49,117 nucleotides of DNA from Pseudomonadota bacterium (lineage in GTDB: Bacteria > Pseudomonadota > Gammaproteobacteria > Steroidobacterales > Steroidobacteraceae): NCBI GenBank assembly GCA_023391815.1, contig JAEWAF010000008.1, forward strand, positions 1 through 49,117, given 5' to 3'. Positions 1 to 9,506 of the stretch are shown here, in pieces; position 1 is the first letter of the stretch, and each line of letters opens with the position of its first letter. The translations under genes were made by a program, and so were the position numbers. The notes below the pieces were generated by a model. It was not told the DNA's origin. It saw nothing but the letters and a program-made list of their open reading frames with translations, and made no database searches.

Positions 1-770
1 GGGCCTTCCATCGAATCCGGCAGCCAGACGTGCAGCGGCACCTGCGCCGACTTGCCCATCGCGCCGACGAACAAGCAGATACAAACGACCGTGATCGCCT
101 GCCATTCCACGCCCGGGAAGATTTCCATCGTGTTCGCGACGATGGCGTCACGCGCGTTGAACACGGTCGCGTAGTCGAGCGAGCCCGTGTAATACGCAAC
201 GCCCGCGATGCCGAGCACGAAGCCGAAGTCGCCGACGCGGTTGACCAGGAATGCCTTCAGGTTCGCGAAGATCGCCGACGGCCGCGTGTACCAGAAGCCG
301 ATCAGCAGATACGACACCACGCCCACCGCTTCCCCGCCGAAGAACAGCTGCATGAAGTTGTTCGACATCACCAGCATGAGCATGGAGAACGTGAACAGCG
401 AGATGTACGCGAAGAAACGCTGATAGCCGGGGTCGTCCTTCATGTAACCGATGGTGTAGACGTGCACGCACAGCGACACGAAAGTCACCACGGTCATCAT
501 CATGGCGCTCAGCTTGTCGACCAGGAAGCCGACTTCCATGCGGATGCCGTCGCTCACCAGCCAGGTGTAGACGGTCTGGTTGACGATGGGCGCGTTATCG
601 ACCAGCAGCAGCTTCAGCACGTAGGCCGACAGGCCGAATGCGACGGCGACACCGGCGATGGTGACGGTATGAGCACCGGCGCGGCCAATCACCTTACCGG
701 CAATGCCAGCGAGGATGGCCGCCAGCAGCGGTGCGAGGACGATGGTCAGGAGTACGGATTGCGAGATCAT
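1..770 (-). CDS. nuoL: NADH-quinone oxidoreductase subunit L, N-terminal part (window edge)
   Basis: Membrane-arm proton-pumping subunit of respiratory complex I. The minus strand reads from an ATG at 770 (MISQSVLLTIVLAPLLAAI) through 256 codons to the window edge without a stop. It includes the conserved stretches VDKLSAMMMTVVTFVSLCVHVYTIGYM and GKSAQVPLHVWLPDSMEGP (each seen in pieces), characteristic of the Mrp-antiporter-like core of NuoL, where the second carries the conserved lysine of the pump half-channel. The gene lies 88 bases downstream of nuoK, and those 88 bases show nothing recognisable. About two thirds of the protein, and presumably nuoM and nuoN, lie outside the window. The family assignment is secure; the start lacks a strong ribosome binding site. 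Confidence 0.93.
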   Translation of the reverse strand, partial: MISQSVLLTIVLAPLLAAILAGIAGKVIGRAGAHTVTIAGVAVAFGLSAYVLKLLLVDNAPIVNQTVYTWLVSDGIRMEVGFLVDKLSAMMMTVVTFVSLCVHVYTIGYMKDDPGYQRFFAYISLFTFSMLMLVMSNNFMQLFFGGEAVGVVSYLLIGFWYTRPSAIFANLKAFLVNRVGDFGFVLGIAGVAYYTGSLDYATVFNARDAIVANTMEIFPGVEWQAITVVCICLFVGAMGKSAQVPLHVWLPDSMEG

Positions 771-858
771 GAGTGGAAGCTGCGCTGTCTTTGTCGTGAC
801 ACAACTGCGGTGCTATTCAGTCGCATTGCCGGGATAACCGTAGTAGCCATCGCAACGT

Positions 859-1164
859 TCAACCTTTCATCGTGTCGAGCTGCTCGACGTTGATGCTCTT
901 ACGTTCGCGGAACAGCACCACCAGGATGGCCAGACCGATGGCGGACTCGGCGGCGGCGACCGTAAGGATGAAGAACACGAACACCTGCCCGCCGAGATCG
1001 CCCAGCTGGCGCGCGAACGCGATGAAGTTGAAGTTCACCGCCAGCAGCATCAGCTCGATGCACATCAGCAGCAGAATGACGTTCTTCCGATTCAGGAAGA
1101 TGCCGGCGACGCTGAGCGCGAACAGAATGCCCGCCAGCATCAGCACGAAGTTCAGGGAAATCAT
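859..1164 (-). CDS. nuoK: NADH-quinone oxidoreductase subunit K
   Basis: Small membrane subunit of complex I (101 aa, the usual length; homologous to MrpC/ND4L). It has three hydrophobic helices at roughly residues 3-22, 29-50 and 60-85. The conserved acidic residue sits in helix 2 (CIELMLLAVN), and AAAESAIGLAI in helix 3 carries the second conserved glutamate; both belong to the proton path. The ATG overlaps the TGA of nuoJ by four bases, so translation is probably coupled within the nuo operon. Confidence 0.97.
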   Translation of the reverse strand: MISLNFVLMLAGILFALSVAGIFLNRKNVILLLMCIELMLLAVNFNFIAFARQLGDLGGQVFVFFILTVAAAESAIGLAILVVLFRERKSINVEQLDTMKG

Positions 1165-1784
1165 GACTGCTTCTCCCCTGCCTCGATCACCGGAGGCATC
1201 TTCACAACGCGGATACGGTCCTGAGCACGCACCGACACCTGCGCGCCAACGTCCTGGTACTTGAGGCCGGCGCGACGACGCATGGTCAGCACGATCGCAG
1301 CCACGATGGCGAGCAGTAGGATCACTGCGGCGAGCTCGAACGGATACAGATATTTGCTGTAGATCAGCTCACCGAGCGCGCCGGTGTTGCTGTAACCCTC
1401 TTGCACGGCGACGGTCGCCACCGGCGTCACTTCCTGACCGAGCGTCTTCACGTACACGACGCTGCCGATTTCGGCGACCACGATCAGCGCGATCAGAATG
1501 CCCAGCGGCGCGTAGCGGGTGAAGCCTTCCCTCACCTGCGCGACGTTGATGTCGAGCATCATCACCACGAACAGGAACAACACCATCACGGCGCCGACGT
1601 AGACCAGCACCAGCACGATGGCGAGGAACTCCGCTTCCAGCAGCATCCACAGCACGGCGCTGTTGAAGAACGAGAACACGAGGAACAACGCCGCGTGCAC
1701 CGGATTGCGCGAGGTAATGACGCCGACGGCTGAAACCAGCAGCACGCCGGAGAACGCGTAGAAAAGGATTTCGGTGATGGACAT
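1161..1784 (-). CDS. nuoJ: NADH-quinone oxidoreductase subunit J
   Basis: Membrane subunit of complex I (207 aa; ND6 homologue). About five hydrophobic helices are visible. The family core is SAVLWMLLEAEFLAIVLVLVYVGAVMVLFLFVVMMLDI (residues about 42-79), including the pi-bulge helix region YVGAVMVLFLFVVMM. The C-terminal ~35 residues are polar and charged, as is common in proteobacterial NuoJ. The start at 1784 is two bases after the nuoI stop, and its end overlaps nuoK by four bases. Confidence 0.96.
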   Translation of the reverse strand: MSITEILFYAFSGVLLVSAVGVITSRNPVHAALFLVFSFFNSAVLWMLLEAEFLAIVLVLVYVGAVMVLFLFVVMMLDINVAQVREGFTRYAPLGILIALIVVAEIGSVVYVKTLGQEVTPVATVAVQEGYSNTGALGELIYSKYLYPFELAAVILLLAIVAAIVLTMRRRAGLKYQDVGAQVSVRAQDRIRVVKMPPVIEAGEKQS

Positions 1785-1786
1785 GA

Positions 1787-2278
1787 CTAGCGGTATCTCG
1801 CGTCGGCAGCTTTGTCGGCCGCGATCATGGCTTCGTAGCGGTCGCCGATGGCCAGCAGCTTGTCCTTGGTCATGATGTTCTCGCCGGGATTCTCCATGTG
1901 GTACTCATGGATCCGCGTTTCGACGATGGCATCCACCGGGCAGGCTTCCTCGCAGAAGCCGCAGAAGATGCACTTGAACAGATCGATGTCGTAACGCGTG
2001 GTGCGACGGGTGCCGTCGGCCGCGACATCGGACTCGATCGTGATCGCCAGCGCCGGGCACACCGCCTCGCACAGCTTGCAGGCGATACAGCGCTCCTGGC
2101 CGTTCGCATAACGACGCTGCGCGTGCAGGCCGCGATAGCGAGGCGATTGCGGAGTCTTCTCCTCCGGGTACTGGACCGTGATGTTCGGACGCGCGACGAA
2201 CTGACGCATCGTCACGTACAGACCGACCAGCAACTCGGTCAGGAAGAATGTCTTGAAAAAACTAGCAGGCGTTTTCAT
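1787..2278 (-). CDS. nuoI: NADH-quinone oxidoreductase subunit I (2 x [4Fe-4S])
   Basis: Peripheral-arm iron-sulfur subunit of complex I (163 aa) that passes electrons from the NuoG side towards NuoB. Two ferredoxin-type motifs are intact: CIACKLCEAVCP and CIFCGFCEEACP, each giving three cysteines for one cluster and one for the other (clusters N6a and N6b). The N-terminus (FFKTFFLTELLVGLYVTMRQF) is the amphipathic segment that packs against NuoH. It lies 20 bases downstream of nuoH in the operon. Length and motifs are fully typical. Confidence 0.97.
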   Translation of the reverse strand: MKTPASFFKTFFLTELLVGLYVTMRQFVARPNITVQYPEEKTPQSPRYRGLHAQRRYANGQERCIACKLCEAVCPALAITIESDVAADGTRRTTRYDIDLFKCIFCGFCEEACPVDAIVETRIHEYHMENPGENIMTKDKLLAIGDRYEAMIAADKAADARYR

Positions 2279-2298
2279 GGCTAACTCTTGCTACCGCC

Positions 2299-3360
2299 TT
2301 ACTTGGACCAGGGCCCGATGCCGTAGGCGAAAAACACGCCCAGCACCGCCAGCCACACCAGCGTGACCGGGATGAACACCTTCCAGCCCAGCCGCATGAT
2401 CTGGTCGTAGCGATAACGCGGGAACGTCGCGCGGAACCACAGGTAGCAGAACAGGAAGAACGAGATCTTCAGGAACAGCCAGTGGAAGCCCGGCGCGGTG
2501 ATGAAGCCCGGCAGCGGATACCCGTCGAACGGCGACAGCCAGCCGCCGAAGAAGAAGATCGAGGTCAGCGCCGAGATCAGGATCATGTTCACGTACTCGG
2601 CGACGAAGAACACGGCGAACGCCATGCCCGAGTACTCGACGTGGAAGCCGGCGACGATTTCCGACTCGCCTTCCACCACGTCGAACGGCGCGCGGTTGGT
2701 TTCAGCCACGCCCGAAATGAAATAGACCACGAACAGCGGAATCATCCACCAGAAGAAATAGCTGAAGTAGCCGCCCTGCTGCGCCTGGATGATCTCGCCG
2801 AGGTTCAGCGAGCCGGCTGCCATCACGACACCGACGAGCGCGAAGCCCATGGCGATTTCGTAAGCGACCATCTGCGCGGCGGCGCGCATGGCGCCAAGGA
2901 ACGCGTACTTCGAGTTCGTCGCCCAACCGGCGAGGATGACGCCGTACACACCGGCCGAACTCAACGCCAGCAGATACAACAAGCCGGCGTTGATGTCGGC
3001 GACCGCGAAGCCCGGCCACAGAGGAACGACCGCCCACGCAGCGAGCGCGGGAATCACGGCCAGCAGCGGCGCGATGATGAACAGGAACTTGTTGGACGCC
3101 GAAGGAATGACGATTTCCTTCAGCATCAGCTTCAGCACGTCGGCGAACGGCTGTAACAAGCCGCCGGGACCAACGCGGTTCGGACCGATGCGCGCCTGGA
3201 TCGAGCCGATGACGCGACGCTCGGCCAGCGTCAGGAACGCCATGGTCAGAATGACGCTGATGAACAGAATCAGCGCGACCACGCCGTAGAACACCACGGC
3301 GCGAATCCATTCCGGAAGGAATGGCAGCAGCGTGTTTACAAACTCAGGAACGCCGTTCAC
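2299..3360 (-). CDS. nuoH: NADH-quinone oxidoreductase subunit H
   Basis: Membrane subunit of complex I that forms the quinone-entry cavity at the junction with the peripheral arm (353 aa, eight or more hydrophobic helices). Diagnostic stretches are AERRVIGSIQARIGPNRVGP (residues about 47-66), the cytoplasmic loop EIAMGFALVGV, and GVAETNRAPFDVVEGESEIV with the conserved acidic cluster of the E-channel. The ATG at 3360 overlaps the last four bases of nuoG. Confidence 0.97.
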   Translation of the reverse strand: MNGVPEFVNTLLPFLPEWIRAVVFYGVVALILFISVILTMAFLTLAERRVIGSIQARIGPNRVGPGGLLQPFADVLKLMLKEIVIPSASNKFLFIIAPLLAVIPALAAWAVVPLWPGFAVADINAGLLYLLALSSAGVYGVILAGWATNSKYAFLGAMRAAAQMVAYEIAMGFALVGVVMAAGSLNLGEIIQAQQGGYFSYFFWWMIPLFVVYFISGVAETNRAPFDVVEGESEIVAGFHVEYSGMAFAVFFVAEYVNMILISALTSIFFFGGWLSPFDGYPLPGFITAPGFHWLFLKISFFLFCYLWFRATFPRYRYDQIMRLGWKVFIPVTLVWLAVLGVFFAYGIGPWSK

Positions 3361-5534
3361 GCGCCCACTCCTCGTTCTTGGCGACCTTCGCGCGTGTTCT
3401 GCAACGCCGACGAACGACGCACCATCGCGTCCACCTGATAGATCGGAACGTCGCGCACGACCGCAGCTCCCGCCGTCTTCGCTTGCAGCGTGCGAGTCGA
3501 GGACTTCGCGACGAACGCGCCCGCCTCATCGAGCACCTTGCGGATCTCAGCGGTGATCTGATCGGCCGCGGTGAATTCGAAGCCCGGCAGATCCAGCAGG
3601 TTCGCCAGCACGCGCAACACCTTCCAACCCGGCCGCGACTCACCCACCGGCGCAGCCGCGCCCGGCACGCTTTGCCAGCGACCCTCGAGATTCACATACG
3701 TGCCGGCCGTTTCGGCGAACGTGCCGATAGGCAACACGACATCGGCGAACTGAGCAGCGGTCGAGTACGGCGACAGCGCGACGACGAACTCCGCACCTTC
3801 CAGCGCAGCGGTCACATTCTCGGATGCGATGTCGAGCTTCGGCTCGATGGCACCGAACACGATGTACGCCTTGAGCTTGGCCGCGAACATGTCGGCGATG
3901 TTCAAACCGGGCGACGCCACCGTCTGACCGCCGATCGTGCGACCCGGCAGGAAGCCGACCAGATGCGCGCCAGCGGCATTGCCGCCTTCCGGCAGATAAC
4001 CGAGCGTCGCGCCCGTGACTTCGGCCAGCGCGCTCGCGACCAGACGCAGATCGGCGAAGGCCGGATCGCGCTGAGCGATCGCACCGAGCAGAATCAACCG
4101 ACGCTCGCCTTCGCTCAACTGCTGAGCAATGGCTTTGTGAGTGTCGTTCGGCTGAGCCTGGCCGACCAGCGACGCAATCGAGGCCGGCGCGGTCTTGCCA
4201 CTCGCATTCACGGCGGCAGCGGCGACAGCGACCAGATGATCGAACGAACCGATGCCATTCGACGCGAGATACCCCGCGACCGGGAACAGATAGTCGTAAC
4301 GCTGCGCGTTGATGAAGGACACCTTGCCACCCTTCAGCGCAGCCTTACGGATGCGATGCGCGAGCAGCGGCACTTCCTTGCGCAGGTTCGAGCCGACGAC
4401 CAGCACGCTGTTCGCAGTCTCGAGCTGCTTGATGGACACGCCGAGCGATGGGAACAACGCTTCACTCGCCTCGTCGCGGAAGTCACTGCGACGCAGCCGG
4501 TGATCGAGGTTCGCACTGCCGAGACCGCGCGTGATGCGCGCGAGCAGATGCAACTCTTCGAGCGTCGAATTCGGCGAAGCAATCGCGCCGATCTGGCCAC
4601 CGCCATGTTGTTTGGCGATGCGACCGAGCTTCTCGGCGACCTTCTGCAAGGCCGTTTCCCAATCCGTTTCCTGCAGCACGCCGTTCTCGCGGATCGACGG
4701 CTTCAACAAGCGATCTTCGCTGTAGATGCCCTGGTAGCTGAAACGATCGCGGTCGGCGATCCAGGTCTCATTCACGTCCTCGTTGGCACGCGGGACGATG
4801 CGCATCACGCGACCACGCAGCACGTGCGCATAGATGTTCGTGCCGACGGCGTCGTGCGGAGAGATCAGCGGATGCTGAGTCATTTCCCAGGCACGCGCAC
4901 GATAACGATACGGCTTGTTGTTCAACGCGCCGACCGGGCACAGATCGATGATGTTGGCCGACAGCTCGTGATCGACGCTCTTCTCGATGAACGTACCGAT
5001 CTCGGTCATTTCGCCGCGACCGACGGTGCCCAGCTCCTGAAAACCCTGCACGTCCTGCGTGAAACGCACGCAGCGGGTGCAGTGAATGCAGCGGGTCATG
5101 TCGGTGGAGACGAGCGGGCCGAGGTTCTTGTCTTTGACCACGCGCTTACGCTCGGTGTAGCGCGAGATGTCGCGACCGAAACCCATCGCCAGATCCTGCA
5201 ACTCACATTCGCCGCCCTGATCGCAGATCGGGCAGTCGAGCGGATGATTGATCAGCAGGAACTCCATCACGGCGCGCTGCGCGGCGATGGCTTTCGGCGA
5301 TTTCGTGAACACCTTCATGCCTTCGGCGACCGGAGTCGCGCAGGCCGGCATCGGCTTCGGCGCCTTCTCCACTTCCACCAGGCACATGCGGCAGTTGGCG
5401 GCGATCGGCAGCTTCTCGTGGTAACAGAAACGCGGGACGTACACGTCGTTCGCGTCCGTCACCTGGATCACCATCTGACCCTTGCGTGCCTTCATGGGCA
5501 CGCCGTTGACTTCAATGTTGACCTCGTCACTCAT
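3357..5534 (-). CDS. nuoG: NADH-quinone oxidoreductase subunit G
   Basis: Large peripheral-arm iron-sulfur subunit of complex I (725 aa). The N-terminal ferredoxin domain binds [2Fe-2S] through C37, C48, C51 and C65. A His-Cys3 motif follows (H97, C101, C104, C110), then C149/C152/C155 with C199 for the next [4Fe-4S]. From about residue 210 it has the molybdopterin-oxidoreductase-like fold, which in NuoG carries no cofactor. I did not see the extra CxxC cluster (N7) motif of enterobacterial NuoG, so this is probably the short, N7-less form. It starts 17 bases after nuoF. The roughly 170 C-terminal residues are less conserved, as usual. Confidence 0.96.
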   Translation of the reverse strand: MSDEVNIEVNGVPMKARKGQMVIQVTDANDVYVPRFCYHEKLPIAANCRMCLVEVEKAPKPMPACATPVAEGMKVFTKSPKAIAAQRAVMEFLLINHPLDCPICDQGGECELQDLAMGFGRDISRYTERKRVVKDKNLGPLVSTDMTRCIHCTRCVRFTQDVQGFQELGTVGRGEMTEIGTFIEKSVDHELSANIIDLCPVGALNNKPYRYRARAWEMTQHPLISPHDAVGTNIYAHVLRGRVMRIVPRANEDVNETWIADRDRFSYQGIYSEDRLLKPSIRENGVLQETDWETALQKVAEKLGRIAKQHGGGQIGAIASPNSTLEELHLLARITRGLGSANLDHRLRRSDFRDEASEALFPSLGVSIKQLETANSVLVVGSNLRKEVPLLAHRIRKAALKGGKVSFINAQRYDYLFPVAGYLASNGIGSFDHLVAVAAAAVNASGKTAPASIASLVGQAQPNDTHKAIAQQLSEGERRLILLGAIAQRDPAFADLRLVASALAEVTGATLGYLPEGGNAAGAHLVGFLPGRTIGGQTVASPGLNIADMFAAKLKAYIVFGAIEPKLDIASENVTAALEGAEFVVALSPYSTAAQFADVVLPIGTFAETAGTYVNLEGRWQSVPGAAAPVGESRPGWKVLRVLANLLDLPGFEFTAADQITAEIRKVLDEAGAFVAKSSTRTLQAKTAGAAVVRDVPIYQVDAMVRRSSALQNTREGRQERGVGA

Positions 5535-5551
5535 GCTGGGTCGTCTCTAAT

Positions 5552-6886
5552 TCAGGCAGCCTGGGGACGGCGATCTTTGTCGACCATGCTGTGGCCGTGC
5601 TCGATCATGTATTCGAACTCGTGCCGGAAGTGCTTCATGAAGCTCTGTACCGGCCACGCGGCGGCGTCGCCGAAGGCGCAAATGGTGTGGCCTTCGATCT
5701 TGTTCGCGACGTCGACCAGCATGTCCAGATCCGACTTCTTGCCCTGCCCGGCCAGCATTCGCTTCAACAGGCGGTTCATCCAGCCGGTGCCTTCACGGCA
5801 CGGCGTGCACTGACCGCATGACTCGGCGTAATAGAAACGGGAAATGCGCTCGAGCGCCTTGACCATGCAGGTGGTCTCGTCCATCACGATCATCGAGCCG
5901 GTACCGAGGCTCGAACCGACTTTGCGCACGCCGTCGTAATCCATCGTGGCGGTCATCATCGCGTCGCCGGGCACGACCGGCACGGAGACACCGCCGGGGA
6001 TCACGGCTTTCAACTTGCGACCGCCGCGCACGCCACCGCAGATCTCCAGCAGATCCTTGAACGGGATGCCAAGCGGCAGCTCGATGTTCTGCGGCTTGTT
6101 CACGTGACCGGAGATGGAAAAGATCATCGTGCCGCCGGCATTCGGCACACCCAGATCGGTGAACCACTTCGGGCCGTTACGCAGGATGGTCGGCACCGAC
6201 GCGTAGCTCTGCGTGTTGTTGATCGTGGTGGGCTTGCCGTACAGACCGAAGTTCGCCGGGAACGGCGGCTTGAAGCGCGGACGGCCCTGCTTGCCTTCCA
6301 GCGATTCCAGCAGCGCGGTTTCCTCGCCGCAGATGTACGCACCCGCGCCGACGAACGAATACAGATCGAAGTTCACGCCCGAGCCCAGCAGGTTCTTGCC
6401 GAGCAGGCCCGCGGCATACGCTTCCTTCAACGCTTCTTCGAAACGCGGCACGGGCTCATCGAGGAACTCGCCGCGGATGTAGTTGTAACCGACGGTGGCG
6501 CCCATCGCGTAACCGCCGATGGCCATGCCTTCGATCAGCGCATGCGGGTTGTAACGCAGGATGTCGCGATCGTGGCAGGTGCCCGGCTCGCTCTCGTCGG
6601 AGTTGCAGACGACGTATTTCTGCGGCGCCTTGCTCGGGAGCATGAAGCTCCACTTCATACCGGTGGGAAAGCCCGCGCCGCCGCGGCCACGCAGGCCGGA
6701 CGCCTTCACCTGCTCGATGATGGATTCCGGCGTCGGCTTCTCGCGCAGGATCTTCTCCCACACTTCGTAGCCGCCCGTCTTCCGATAAGTATCGATCGAC
6801 GACGGCCGATCCTTACCGAGCGTCGCGAAGCACACGAAGTTGCTCGCGTACTTGCCTAACAGCAGTTTGTTTGATTCGTCAGTCAT
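5552..6886 (-). CDS. nuoF: NADH-quinone oxidoreductase subunit F (NADH/FMN site)
   Basis: NADH-binding and FMN-binding subunit of complex I (444 aa), where electrons enter. The glycine-rich GLRGRGGAGFPTGMKW (residues about 64-79) binds NADH, and the FMN site follows around YVVCNSDESEPGTCHDR. The cluster N3 motif SCGQCTPCREG gives C357, C360 and C363, with the fourth ligand C403 in HTICAFGD. The gene starts 30 bases after the nuoE stop. Fully typical length. Confidence 0.97.
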   Translation of the reverse strand: MTDESNKLLLGKYASNFVCFATLGKDRPSSIDTYRKTGGYEVWEKILREKPTPESIIEQVKASGLRGRGGAGFPTGMKWSFMLPSKAPQKYVVCNSDESEPGTCHDRDILRYNPHALIEGMAIGGYAMGATVGYNYIRGEFLDEPVPRFEEALKEAYAAGLLGKNLLGSGVNFDLYSFVGAGAYICGEETALLESLEGKQGRPRFKPPFPANFGLYGKPTTINNTQSYASVPTILRNGPKWFTDLGVPNAGGTMIFSISGHVNKPQNIELPLGIPFKDLLEICGGVRGGRKLKAVIPGGVSVPVVPGDAMMTATMDYDGVRKVGSSLGTGSMIVMDETTCMVKALERISRFYYAESCGQCTPCREGTGWMNRLLKRMLAGQGKKSDLDMLVDVANKIEGHTICAFGDAAAWPVQSFMKHFRHEFEYMIEHGHSMVDKDRRPQAA

Positions 6887-6916
6887 GGTTGGCGATGGCT
6901 ATGTGTATCGCGACCG

Positions 6917-7504
6917 TTACTTGTGCCGATCCAGAATCTCGTCGATCTTCTCGGGCGTGAGATTCTCGTAGTACACGTGGTCGACCATCATCATCGGCGC
7001 GTTGTTACACGCGGCCAGACATTCCTCTTCGCGCTTCAGGAAGAAGCGACCGTCGGGCGTGCTCTCGCCCACCTTGATCCCGAGCCGCTTCTCGACATGC
7101 GACAACATCTCCTCGCCGCCGCACAACATGCAGGAGATGTTGGTGCACACGGAGATGCTGTGGCGGCCGACCGGCTTGGTCTCGAACATCGAATAGAACG
7201 TCGCGACCTCGTACACCTGGATCGGCGGCAGACCGATGTACTCGGCCACCGCGTCCATCGATTCCTTGGTGAGATAACCGCCGATGTCGTGCTGAACGGC
7301 GCGCAGCGCCGCGATCACCGCCGAGCGCTTGCGGTCCGGCGGGAACTTGGTCAGCCAATGATCGATCTCATGACGGGCATGCTCGGAGAGCACGCCTTTG
7401 TACCCATGAGGTGCATCGTGACCTACATTGCCGGTGTCGATTTCGTCCAGCTCCGGCGCGCTCTTGCCGCCGTCGTTCGAGCCTGGGTCTTGCGTGCCGC
7501 TCAT
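6917..7504 (-). CDS. nuoE: NADH-quinone oxidoreductase subunit E
   Basis: Thioredoxin-fold [2Fe-2S] subunit of complex I (195 aa) that carries cluster N1a next to NuoF. The ligands are visible as CTNISCMLC with the later pair in EECLAACNNAP. I chose the ATG at 7504 (MSGTQDPGSND), which overlaps the nuoD TGA in an ATGA. The open frame continues upstream to 8002 but only as an antisense-free shadow inside nuoD, with no homology. Residues 1-35 are a polar extension before the conserved core (EIDHWLTKFPPDRKRSAV), so the protein is slightly longer at the N-terminus than the shortest family members. Confidence 0.95.
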   Translation of the reverse strand: MSGTQDPGSNDGGKSAPELDEIDTGNVGHDAPHGYKGVLSEHARHEIDHWLTKFPPDRKRSAVIAALRAVQHDIGGYLTKESMDAVAEYIGLPPIQVYEVATFYSMFETKPVGRHSISVCTNISCMLCGGEEMLSHVEKRLGIKVGESTPDGRFFLKREEECLAACNNAPMMMVDHVYYENLTPEKIDEILDRHK

Positions 7505-8754
7505 CGGTCGATTTCCCCGAATACGATGTCCTGCGTGCCGATCACGGCCACCACGTCCGCCAGCAAATGGCCCTTCACCATCTCTTCGAGCGAAGCGAGG
7601 TGCGGGAAGCCCGGCGCGCGACACTTCACGCGATAAGGTTTGTTGGCGCCGTCGGACACCAGATAGATACCGAACTCGCCTTTCGGCGCTTCCACGGCGG
7701 CGTAGGTCTCGCCCGCCGGCACGCAGTACCCTTCGGTGAACAGTTTGAAGTGATGAATCAGCGATTCCATGTCGCCCTTCATCTCTTCGCGCTTCGGCGC
7801 GGCGATCTTGTGATCGTCCAGCATCACCGGGCCGGGATTGGCGCGCAGCCAGTCGACGCACTGTTTGATGATGCGATTCGACTGACGCATCTCCTCGACG
7901 CGCACCAGGTAACGATCGTAACAATCGCCGTTCACACCGACCGGGATGTCGAAATCCATGCGGTCGTACACTTCGTAGGGCTGCTTCTTGCGCAAATCCC
8001 ACTCGATGCCCGAGCCGCGGAGCATCGGGCCGGTGAAGCCGAGTTGCAGAGCGCGCTCGGGCGACACGACGCCGATGTTCACCGTGCGCTGTTTCCAGAT
8101 GCGGTTGTCGGTGAGCAATGTTTCATATTCATCGACATTGGCGGGGAAGCGCGCGCAGAAGTCGTCGATGAAGTCGAGCATGGTGCCGCGACGACGCTCG
8201 TTGAGACGATCCACGTCGGCCTGCGAGCGCCACTTCGACGGCTGATACTTCGGCATGGAATCCGGCAGGTCGCGATACACGCCGCCCGGACGATAGTACG
8301 TCGCGTGCATGCGCGTGCCCGACACTGCTTCGTAGCAGTCCATCAGGTCCTCGCGCTCGCGGAACGCGTACAGAAACACGGTCATCGCGCCGATGTCGAG
8401 GCCGTGCGCACCCAGCCACATCAAATGATTCAGGATGCGGGTGATCTCATCGAACATCACGCGGATGTATTGAGCGCGCTCCGGCACCTTGATACCGAGC
8501 AGTTTCTCGATCGCCATCACGTACGCGTGCTCGTTGCACATCATCGACACGTAGTCGAGACGATCCATGTAGCCGATCGATTGATTGAACGGCTTGGACT
8601 CGGCGAGCTTCTCGGTGCCCCGATGCAACAGACCGATGTGCGGATCGGCCTTCTGGATGACTTCGCCATCCATCTCCAGCACCAGGCGCAACACGCCGTG
8701 CGCGGCAGGATGCTGCGGGCCGAAGTTCAGCGTGAAATTATGGATATCTGCCAT
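7501..8754 (-). CDS. nuoD: NADH-quinone oxidoreductase subunit D
   Basis: 49-kDa-type subunit of complex I (417 aa), related to the large subunit of [NiFe]-hydrogenases, forming the quinone site with NuoB. Recognisable parts are the N-terminal NFGPQHPAAHGVLRLVLEMDGE, with the quinone-site histidine in the PQHPAAHG loop, then HIGLLHRGTEKL, and the C-terminal VVAVIGTQDIVFGEIDR ending in the conserved arginine. It is separate from nuoC (no fusion as in Escherichia coli), with eight bases between them. Confidence 0.97.
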   Translation of the reverse strand: MADIHNFTLNFGPQHPAAHGVLRLVLEMDGEVIQKADPHIGLLHRGTEKLAESKPFNQSIGYMDRLDYVSMMCNEHAYVMAIEKLLGIKVPERAQYIRVMFDEITRILNHLMWLGAHGLDIGAMTVFLYAFREREDLMDCYEAVSGTRMHATYYRPGGVYRDLPDSMPKYQPSKWRSQADVDRLNERRRGTMLDFIDDFCARFPANVDEYETLLTDNRIWKQRTVNIGVVSPERALQLGFTGPMLRGSGIEWDLRKKQPYEVYDRMDFDIPVGVNGDCYDRYLVRVEEMRQSNRIIKQCVDWLRANPGPVMLDDHKIAAPKREEMKGDMESLIHHFKLFTEGYCVPAGETYAAVEAPKGEFGIYLVSDGANKPYRVKCRAPGFPHLASLEEMVKGHLLADVVAVIGTQDIVFGEIDR

Positions 8755-8762
8755 GGCTAAAC

Positions 8763-9479
8763 TTATCGATTCGCGGGCGAAGCGGCGGCGCCGACCGGCA
8801 CTTCCTTGAGCACCTGGTCGTAGCGGTTGTCTTCGCGAATGACACGCGGCACGAGCGTACGAGGCTCGATCGTCACCGGCTGATAGACGACGCGCCCCTT
8901 GGCCGTGTCGTACTTCACCTCGACGTTGCCGATCAGCGGGAAGTCCTTGCGGAACGGATGGCCGATGAAGCCGTAGTCCGTGAGGATGCGGCGCAGATCC
9001 GGATGATTGCGGAACATGATGCCGTACATGTCGAACGCTTCACGCTCGAACCAGTTGGCGCTGTTCCAGATCTCGAACACGGAATCGATCACCGGCGGCT
9101 CGCCTTCGCTGGTGTGACAGCGCAGACGCAGACGCCAGTTGTTGGAGATCGACAGCAACTGATAAGTGACGGCGAAGCGCGCCCGCTTCGGCTCGCTCAC
9201 CGTCTCCTTGATGCGATTCACGCCGCGGCTGAAACCGGTGGCGGTGGATGCCAGCGTGTTCCACTCTTCGCGGCCGTAATCGAGGAAATCCACGCCGGCC
9301 AGATCGATCAATTGCTCGAAGCCGAGCTCGGCGTTATCGCGCAGCTCTTTGCAGACGGCGAGCAGATTCGCGGCGTCCACTTCGAATGCCACTTCGTCAG
9401 GCAACGCCGGCAAGGGACGCAGCTCTTGAGCAAAGCGCGCCGTCAGCCGCGAGGCCAATGTCTCGGTACGTGAACTCAT
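8763..9479 (-). CDS. nuoC: NADH-quinone oxidoreductase subunit C
   Basis: 30-kDa-type peripheral subunit of complex I (238 aa). The family signature ERETFDMFG-like segment is present as EREAFDMYGIMFRNHPDLRR, followed by ILTDYGFIGHPFRKDFPLIG. It lacks cofactors and stabilises the NuoB/NuoD part of the arm. The N-terminal 25 residues before PDEVAFEVDAANLL are variable. The start at 9479 is 27 bases beyond the nuoB stop. Confidence 0.96.
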   Translation of the reverse strand: MSSRTETLASRLTARFAQELRPLPALPDEVAFEVDAANLLAVCKELRDNAELGFEQLIDLAGVDFLDYGREEWNTLASTATGFSRGVNRIKETVSEPKRARFAVTYQLLSISNNWRLRLRCHTSEGEPPVIDSVFEIWNSANWFEREAFDMYGIMFRNHPDLRRILTDYGFIGHPFRKDFPLIGNVEVKYDTAKGRVVYQPVTIEPRTLVPRVIREDNRYDQVLKEVPVGAAASPANR

Positions 9480-9506
9480 CCGGTTCTCGCTAATCCAATG
9501 CTCGCG

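Noticed and set aside
3321..5813. 830-aa open frame on the plus strand opposite nuoG
   Set aside because: Same GC-rich codon shadow effect; overlaps nuoG and the nuoF end completely and resembles nothing.
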